From an uncultured bacterium (GTDB taxonomy: Bacteria; Gemmatimonadota; Gemmatimonadetes; Longimicrobiales; RSA9), in the NCBI GenBank assembly GCA_937889645.1, contig CALBZE010000050.1, positions 1 to 20,670 on the forward strand: 20,670 nucleotides of DNA, read 5' to 3'. The notes below the pieces were generated by a model, which searched no databases, was not told where the DNA came from, and saw nothing but the letters and a program-made list of their open reading frames with translations. Positions 16,052 through 20,670 of this stretch are shown in pieces (position 1 is the stretch's first letter; the number at the start of each line of letters is the position of its first letter). The position numbers and the translations under genes are program-made.

Positions 16052-16104
16052 TTGTGTGATGTCCACAACAGTACGGACAGCGTCGCCGCGGGATTCATCA
16101 CACA
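16052..16104. promoter_or_regulatory. Inverted-repeat operator candidate between DUF5916 and ccdA-like genes
   Basis: TGTGTGATG (16053-16061) and its exact complement CATCACACA (16096-16104) are 43 bp apart start to start, about four helical turns. Within the left arm, TTGTG (16052-16056) and CACAA (16064-16068) form another perfect 5-bp inverted repeat with a 7-bp spacer. The sites lie just upstream of the DUF5916 start, in a stretch less GC-rich than its surroundings. They could bind a dimeric regulator. No regulator can be named. Confidence 0.4.
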
Positions 16105-16178
16105 CCGATTTGGACTCTGCATCGGCCGAAAGGGTTGCATGCGGCGCCCGCGGATTCGCGTGGCCGGTCGGCGCGGCG

Positions 16179-16184
16179 TAGATT
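16179..16184 (+). promoter_or_regulatory. Weak candidate -10 box for the ccdA-tlpA pair
   Basis: TAGATT matches the sigma-70 -10 consensus at 4 of 6 positions and lies 43 bp before ATG 16228. The -35 partner 18 bp upstream (TTCGCG) is poor, so this is tentative. Confidence 0.3.
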
Positions 16185-16227
16185 GGGGTGTGACTCCAGG
16201 CGGTTCTGGCGCGTTCCAAAGGACGAC

Positions 16228-16959
16228 ATGGCGCTCTTCGACCTACTGGCCGTCTCGGGTGTGGGCGAGCTGCTGGACCGGAGCCCGCTGTTCGCCGTCG
16301 CCACGCTCTTCGGCGCCGGCGTGCTGACGAGCCTGACGCCGTGCATCTATCCGATGATCCCGATCACGGCCGGGCTGATCTCGGGTGCGACGGCCGGCTC
16401 CCGGGAGCGGCCCACACGCGGGCGCGTGATCGGCCTCACGCTGACGTACGTCTCGGGGCTCGCGCTGTTGTACGCGACGCTCGGGCTCGTCGCGGGGCTC
16501 ACGGGGACGCTGTTCGGGACCGTCTCGTCCAACCGGTGGGCGCTCTTCGCGATCGGGAACCTGCTGCTGGTCTTCGGTCTTGCTCTGCTGGACGTGATCC
16601 CCGTGGCGGCGCCGAGGCGGCTGGCGGCGTGGGCGGGGCGGCTGGGGGGCGGGTCGTACCCGGCCGTCTTCCTCCTCGGCGCGACGTCCGGGATCGTGGC
16701 GGCGCCGTGCGGCGCGCCGGCGTTCGCGGCCGTGCTCACCTGGGTTTCTACGACGGGGAGCGCGGTCCTGGGCTTCGTCTACCTCTTCGTGTTCTCGCTC
16801 GGGATGACCGCGCTGCTCGTGGTGGTCGGCGTCTCGTCGGGGGCGCTGTCCGCGCTGCCGCGCTCGGGCGCGTGGATGGTCTGGATCAAGCGCGCCGGCG
16901 GGGTGATCCTGCTCGCCATGGCCGAGTACTACCTCATCAAGGCGGGGATGGTATGGTGA
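16228..16959 (+). CDS. CcdA/DsbD-type thiol-disulfide transport membrane protein
   Basis: A 243-aa inner-membrane protein with about six hydrophobic helices, matching CcdA or the central domain of DsbD. It carries electrons from cytoplasmic thioredoxin across the membrane to periplasmic thiol proteins. The two redox cysteines sit in the expected symmetrical contexts: LTPCIYPMIP (C39) and APCGAPAF (C161), each in a PCxxP motif. The helix repeat LFGAGVLTSL / LLGATSGIVA shows the internal duplication of the family. AAGGA ends 4 nt before ATG 16228. The longer frame from 16135 is Arg-rich and not membrane-like. The last codons overlap or nearly abut a TlpA-like thioredoxin, the natural electron acceptor. 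Final targets may include cytochrome c maturation or general disulfide reduction; the sequence does not say which. Confidence 0.93.
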   Translation: MALFDLLAVSGVGELLDRSPLFAVATLFGAGVLTSLTPCIYPMIPITAGLISGATAGSRERPTRGRVIGLTLTYVSGLALLYATLGLVAGLTGTLFGTVSSNRWALFAIGNLLLVFGLALLDVIPVAAPRRLAAWAGRLGGGSYPAVFLLGATSGIVAAPCGAPAFAAVLTWVSTTGSAVLGFVYLFVFSLGMTALLVVVGVSSGALSALPRSGAWMVWIKRAGGVILLAMAEYYLIKAGMVW

Positions 16960-17030
16960 TCGATGGATCGACGGATCGACGGGGGCGTCCGGCGACGCCG
17001 CGTGTGGCGTGCGAGGCAAACGGGCAGGCG

Positions 17031-17606
17031 ATGGTGCCCGCGGCGACGATCGGCGCCGCCGCACGGGCGACGGTGGCCGCGGCCATCTTCGGCGCCGCCG
17101 CGCGCGTGATCGCGATCGCGGCCACGCTCGCGGCCGCCTTCGCGGCGACGCCGGCCGCGCTCCGGGCGCAGGACGCCGGGCTCCCGCTCGGCACGGTCCC
17201 CGAATCGATCGTCCTCGAGGATCTCGACGGCAGGCCGGTCGACCTCGGGGACTACATCGGCAAGAAGCCGGTCCTGGTCGAGTTCTGGGCGACGTGGTGC
17301 CCGGTGTGCGAGGCGCTGCAGCCGAGGATCGAGGCCGCGCACCGCCGCTTCGGCGACGACGTCGCCTTCCTGATCGTGGCGGTGGGGGTCAACCAGAACC
17401 CGGGGCGCATCCGGCGGCACCTCGAGCGGCACCCGATGCCCGGGCTCCTGCTGTGGGACGGCCAGGGCCGCGCCGCGCGGGCGTTCCAGGCGCCGACGAC
17501 GTCGTACGTCGTCGTGCTGGATGGCTCCGGCCGCGTCGTCTACACCGGCACCGGCGAGGATCAGGAGATCGAGGCGGCGGTCCAGAAGGCGGTCACGGCG
17601 TCGTGA
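17031..17606 (+). CDS. TlpA-like periplasmic thioredoxin-fold protein
   Basis: A 191-aa secreted thioredoxin-like protein. The active site is FWATWCPVCEALQPRIE with Cys90 and Cys93 (CPVC). It is preceded by the TlpA/ResA-type opening VLEDLDGRPVDLGDYIGKKP and followed by VGVNQNPGRIRRHL and a cis-Pro-like APTTSYVVVLD. A long Ala-rich signal peptide ends near ALRAQ (about 46), placing the domain in the periplasm. It probably receives electrons from the adjacent CcdA-like protein. The start is uncertain. ATG 16953, inside the end of the ccdA-like gene, is in frame and would add 26 residues. That stretch has atypical third-codon bases and makes the signal too long, so 17031 was preferred. The C-terminal codons form an inverted repeat with the convergent gene. 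Confidence 0.9.
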   Translation: MVPAATIGAAARATVAAAIFGAAARVIAIAATLAAAFAATPAALRAQDAGLPLGTVPESIVLEDLDGRPVDLGDYIGKKPVLVEFWATWCPVCEALQPRIEAAHRRFGDDVAFLIVAVGVNQNPGRIRRHLERHPMPGLLLWDGQGRAARAFQAPTTSYVVVLDGSGRVVYTGTGEDQEIEAAVQKAVTAS

Positions 17607-17647
17607 CCGGGCGTCGCACCGTCCGCGCGCCGTCGCTTGGTCACGAC
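17600..17647. terminator. Inverted repeat spanning the stop codons of two convergent genes
   Basis: GTCGTGACC (17600-17608) and GGTCACGAC (17639-17647) are perfect 9-bp arms around a 30-nt loop. Each arm contains one gene's TGA: TlpA-like on plus, the 87-aa protein on minus. It could be a shared terminator for both directions. The long loop and missing U-tract make this moderate. Confidence 0.45.
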
Positions 17648-17904
17648 CGCGCCTCGCGGCGCTTGCGCTCGGCCTCGACCATCGTCGCATCGCCGTACGT
17701 CCGCTGCATCCCCTCGCCCACCAGCCGCCTCTCCATCTGCTCGTCCAGCTCGGGGTACTTCCGTTTGAGACTGCGGACGATCCGGGCGACGTTCTCGCCC
17801 CGCTCGTGCTCGTCCATGTCGAAGAGGCCGCCGCGGAGCATCTCGTGCAGCAGGTCGCTGCGCGCCATGCTGTAGGCGGCCTGGCGTTTGTCGATGCTCG
17901 TCAT
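17641..17904 (-). CDS. Small charged helical protein of unknown function
   Basis: An 87-aa protein that I do not recognise. It has no signal peptide, membrane helix or cysteine. It is rich in Arg, Glu, Asp and Met, and is predicted mainly helical by eye: KRQAAYSMARSDLLHEMLRG, DMDEHERGENVARIVRSLKR, KYPELDEQMERRLVGEGMQR. It ends with a basic tail, ERKRREARS. GGAGG at 17914-17918 lies 9 nt before ATG 17904, a good start. The open frame continues upstream to 18177, but that part is low-complexity Arg/Pro/Gly and not credible. Third-position GC is high within the chosen region, as expected of a real gene. It is convergent with the TlpA-like gene and divergent from DUF2723. It might be a small nucleic-acid- or protein-binding factor, but nothing in the sequence settles this. 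Confidence 0.72.
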   Translation of the reverse strand: MTSIDKRQAAYSMARSDLLHEMLRGGLFDMDEHERGENVARIVRSLKRKYPELDEQMERRLVGEGMQRTYGDATMVEAERKRREARS

Positions 17905-18072
17905 GCCGTGGGTCCTCCGGCTGTCGGGGTCGGGTCGCGGGCGAGGAGGGGCAAGAAGCGCACCGGGCGCAGTTCGCGGCGCGCCCGATCGGCCCGCGTC
18001 GCGCGGCCGCTCGGCCGGCCGGCGTCGGCCGGGCGCCCGACGTGGCGCGGCCGTCCGCGATGGCGTCCGCCC

Positions 18073-18102
18073 TTGAGCCCGCCGCGTCCCCGGGCTTACC
18101 TT
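18073..18102 (+). promoter_or_regulatory. Candidate promoter of the DUF2723 gene
   Basis: TTGAGC (18073-18078), 18-bp spacer, TACCTT (18097-18102). Transcription would start near 18109, leaving a leader of about 90 nt. That leader contains a small hairpin (CGGGC 18122-18126 with GCCCG 18135-18139). The rest of the 293-bp spacer 17905-18197 holds nothing else I can identify. Confidence 0.35.
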
Positions 18103-18197
18103 CCTGGCTTTCTCGCGGGAACGGGCCCGGAGGAGCCCGGGTAATCCGGGGCGATTCCGGGGATGGACGTGACGCATTCACAGCGGGAACGATCGGT

Positions 18198-20549
18198 ATG
18201 AACCAAACCGTGAAGGCCGCACGGGCGCAGGGGGCCGCGCCCGGATCGATGGAGGGACGGGGCTACCGTCCGCCCTACCTGTGGGCGGCGGTGGCGGGGC
18301 TGGCCGTCTTCACGCTGTACGCCTGGACGCTCGCCCGGACCACGCAATTCTGGGACACGAGCGAGTACATCGCGACCGCGCACATCCTCGGCATCCCTCA
18401 CCCGCCGGGCAACCCGCTCTTCGTGGTGCTGGCCAGGGCGTGGGAGCTGCTCCTCGCGCCGACCGGGCTGTCCGTGGCCGTGCGGATCAACCTGTTCAGC
18501 GCGGCGATGAGCGCCGCGGCGCACGCCTTCTGGTTCCTCCTCGCGCACCGGATCCTCGCGTTCTACAGCGAGAACGAACGGTTCCGGCTCATCGGCGCGG
18601 CCGCGGCCGTGCTCGTCAGCGCGACCGCGTTCACCGTCTGGAACCAGTCGAACGTCAACGAGAAGGTCTACACGGTCTCGCTCTTCACGATCGCGCTCCT
18701 CTCGTGGCTCGCCTTCCGCTGGCGCGACAACCTCGGCCGGGGGAAGGACGACAACCTGATCGTCCTCATGGTGTTCATCCTGGCGCTCTCCGTCGGGAAC
18801 CACCTGATGGCGTTCCTGGCCGCGCCGGCGCTGGTGCTGTTCATCCTTCTCGTCAACCCGCGGATGCTGCTGAACTGGCGGCTCTACGTCGCCGCCGCGG
18901 CGCTCGCGGTCGTCGGGCTGTCGATCCACCTGTTCCTGCCGCTGCGCGCGTCGCTCGACCCGGTGATCAACGAGGCGGATCCGAGCACGTGGCAGTCGCT
19001 GTGGGATTCGCTGCTGCGCAAGCAGTACGACAAGCCGTCGATGTTCCTGAGCCCGATCGACCGGCAGACGCCGCGGACCATCGGGCTGCTGCTGGCGCAG
19101 ATCGGGAACTACCTCCAGTACTTCGACTGGCAGTGGGCGCGGTCGGTGGCGGGGAACTCGTCGCTGTTCGGCGGCGCGCGGCCGCTCTTCACGCTGCTCT
19201 TCACCGCGCTCGGAGTCTACGGCGCCTGGACGCACTACCGGAAGGACCGCTCGAGCTGGGCGTACGTGGCCGTGCTGTTCCTGACGCTCTCGCTCGGGCT
19301 CACGTTCTACCTCAACTTCCGCTACGGCTACACCTGGGGCACCCGCGGGGAGATCCCGATGGAGTGGCGCGAGGTGCGCGAGCGCGACTACTTCTTCATC
19401 GTCGGCTTCAGCGTGTGGGGCGTGTGGGCCGGGATCGGCCTGGCCGCGCTGTGGCATCGGCTCGCCGAGCGGATCGCCGAGTCGCGCGAGGACCTCGCCG
19501 CCCGGCGATACGCCATCGCGTCCCCGGTGCTCGCGCTGGCGTTCATTCCGCTCTTCCTGAACTGGACCTGGGCTGACCGCTCGTACGACTACTCGGCGCG
19601 CGACTGGGCGTACAACCTGCTCCAGAGCGTCGAGCCGTACGGCGTGCTCTTCACGAACGGCGACAACGACACCTTCCCGCTCTGGTATCTCCAGGAGGTC
19701 GAGGGGATCCGCCGGGACGTCACGGTCATCGTGATGAGCTACCTGAACACACCCTGGTACGCGAAGCAGCTCCGTCAGCTCACGACGCCGTGCCCCGAGG
19801 GCGTGAGCCCGGCCGACGATCCTACGCGGAACATCTGCCAGCGGCCGTTCGAGCCGGACAAGGCGCCGGCGTTCTACTCTGCGGGCGCCGCTCCGACGGA
19901 CAGGCCGGGCGAGCCGGTGGACCTGAGCGACGAGCCGGTCCGCGCGCCGACCCGGTCGATCTTCGCGATGACGGAGGAGGAGATCGACCAGGTCATCGAC
20001 GGGTTCATGACGAACATGGGCGCCTTCTACCTGCGCCAGCCGATGCAGGTGCAAGCGGACCGGTTGACGTTCACGGTCCCGGGCCAGCGGGTGCTTTCGC
20101 CGGCGGAGGTGTTCCTCCTGCACATCGTGCAGAACTCGATCGCCGACCGGCCCATCTACTTCGCGTCGACGACGCAGGCGTACAGGCCGGTCGGGTTGAA
20201 CGACTACCTCATCCGCCAGGGCATGGCGCTGAAGCTGAACAACGGCCCGGTCCAGGAGGATCCGGAGCGGGGGATCTATCGCGTGCCGCCGGGCGAGTTG
20301 GCGGCGGTCATCGGGCCGTACATCGACCTGCCGCGCACGGACTCGCTGGTCTGGAACGTGTTCATGCACCGCGGCGGGCTGCCGGACGAGTGGAACCACT
20401 GGGTCGATTTCGCGACGCAGGGATTCCCGTTCTACTACGCCTACCTGCACTTCGGAGCCGGGCAGATGCACGCGCTGCGAGGCGATTCGGCGAGCGCGCG
20501 ACGTCACCTGGAACGCTTCGAGGCGTGGTACGACCTCGCGCAGAAGTAG
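18198..20549 (+). CDS. DUF2723 multi-pass membrane protein (TMEM260-like, GT-C fold)
   Basis: A 783-aa protein. Residues about 28-460 hold roughly ten membrane helices; the rest is a soluble C-terminal domain. The first loop has FWDTSEYIATAHILGIPHPP (D53, E56), matching the acidic first-loop motif of GT-C glycosyltransferases that use lipid-linked sugars. The DUF2723 hallmark TNGDNDTFPLWYLQEVEG lies near 484-501, followed by RRDVTVIVMSYLNTPWY. Human TMEM260 of this family is a protein O-mannosyltransferase, so a role in glycosylating exported proteins is a reasonable inference, but donor and acceptor are unknown for the bacterial members. ATG 18198 was chosen because the longer frame only adds low-complexity residues; its Shine-Dalgarno is weak. 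ATG 18249 is an alternative start, 17 codons on. It appears monocistronic, with a strong terminator 88 bp after its TAG. Confidence 0.9.
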   Translation: MNQTVKAARAQGAAPGSMEGRGYRPPYLWAAVAGLAVFTLYAWTLARTTQFWDTSEYIATAHILGIPHPPGNPLFVVLARAWELLLAPTGLSVAVRINLFSAAMSAAAHAFWFLLAHRILAFYSENERFRLIGAAAAVLVSATAFTVWNQSNVNEKVYTVSLFTIALLSWLAFRWRDNLGRGKDDNLIVLMVFILALSVGNHLMAFLAAPALVLFILLVNPRMLLNWRLYVAAAALAVVGLSIHLFLPLRASLDPVINEADPSTWQSLWDSLLRKQYDKPSMFLSPIDRQTPRTIGLLLAQIGNYLQYFDWQWARSVAGNSSLFGGARPLFTLLFTALGVYGAWTHYRKDRSSWAYVAVLFLTLSLGLTFYLNFRYGYTWGTRGEIPMEWREVRERDYFFIVGFSVWGVWAGIGLAALWHRLAERIAESREDLAARRYAIASPVLALAFIPLFLNWTWADRSYDYSARDWAYNLLQSVEPYGVLFTNGDNDTFPLWYLQEVEGIRRDVTVIVMSYLNTPWYAKQLRQLTTPCPEGVSPADDPTRNICQRPFEPDKAPAFYSAGAAPTDRPGEPVDLSDEPVRAPTRSIFAMTEEEIDQVIDGFMTNMGAFYLRQPMQVQADRLTFTVPGQRVLSPAEVFLLHIVQNSIADRPIYFASTTQAYRPVGLNDYLIRQGMALKLNNGPVQEDPERGIYRVPPGELAAVIGPYIDLPRTDSLVWNVFMHRGGLPDEWNHWVDFATQGFPFYYAYLHFGAGQMHALRGDSASARRHLERFEAWYDLAQK

Positions 20550-20637
20550 GCGCGTGGTGGGGGGGACGGCGCCTTCGCACGAGCCAGGGCCCGGGGCGGG
20601 GGTCGATCGCGCCGCTGCGCTGAGCCGGGCCGGGGGC

Positions 20638-20670
20638 GGGCGCGCCGCGCCCAGCGCGGCGCGCCCGCTT
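20638..20670 (+). terminator. Strong intrinsic-type terminator after DUF2723
   Basis: GGGCGCGCCGCG (20638-20649), 5-nt loop CCCAG, CGCGGCGCGCCC (20655-20666): a perfect 12-bp GC stem. GCTT follows at the window edge, so the length of any U-tract cannot be seen. Bases 20550-20637 hold no gene that I can support. Confidence 0.75.

Noticed and set aside
16953..17030. N-terminal extension of the TlpA-like protein from ATG 16953
   Set aside because: It has weak third-position GC and would give an over-long signal peptide. It remains a possible alternative start.
18096..20507. An 803-codon open frame antisense to the DUF2723 gene, and similar long antisense frames elsewhere (362-1750, 3666-5624, 5667-8465, 12999-15527, 9767-11791)
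   Set aside because: They are Arg/Pro/Ala/Gly/Asp-rich mirror translations of clear genes, a usual result of very high third-position GC. None shows a domain or a credible start.

Overview
The window is a GC-rich bacterial chromosomal segment with no RNA genes, CRISPR array, integrase or transposase. Lipobox and Sec-type signal peptides, a periplasmic efflux adaptor, an outer-membrane-type DUF5916 beta-barrel and a CcdA/TlpA redox pair point to a diderm. A SARP/BTAD regulator fused to a TPR domain, together with DUF5916, DUF2723 and tandem MacB-type permeases, is typical of Gemmatimonadota. That assignment is inferred from gene content; no marker gene is present.

Layout, left to right. (1) 50-2245, minus: an RHS/YD-repeat protein that stops just after the RHS core motif and has no secretion signal. 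(2) 2323-3645, minus: a secreted M20-family metallohydrolase. (3) 3768-6731, minus: a large regulator with winged helix, BTAD, one membrane helix and a TPR-rich C-terminus. (4) 6861-7676, minus: a HAD hydrolase, possibly on a leaderless mRNA. (5) 7860-9212, minus: an HtrA/Deg-type lipoprotein protease. (6) 9213-9697: a divergent intergenic region holding two opposed arrays of a G-rich 7-bp repeat and a further G-rich tract. (7) 9698-13269, plus: an operon of HlyD/MacA-type adaptor and two FtsX/MacB-type permeases, with no ATPase gene in view. (8) 13270-13334: two perfect GC hairpins between convergent genes. (9) 13343-16030, minus: a DUF5916 gene in one uninterrupted frame except for two internal TAG codons. 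(10) 16228-17606, plus: CcdA-like membrane protein and TlpA-like thioredoxin. (11) 17641-17904, minus: an unrecognised 87-aa protein. (12) 18198-20549, plus: a DUF2723 membrane protein followed by a strong hairpin terminator at the window edge.

Most genes concern the cell envelope: secretion and export, periplasmic proteolysis, thiol reduction, an outer-membrane barrel and possible protein glycosylation. CcdA and TlpA probably work together, as do the adaptor and two permeases. The rest look like independent units, several with their own candidate promoter.

I see no clear new defence or mobile system. The most unusual items are the inverted heptamer/G-quadruplex array at 9247-9487, the DUF5916 frame with two ambers, and the tipless RHS gene.
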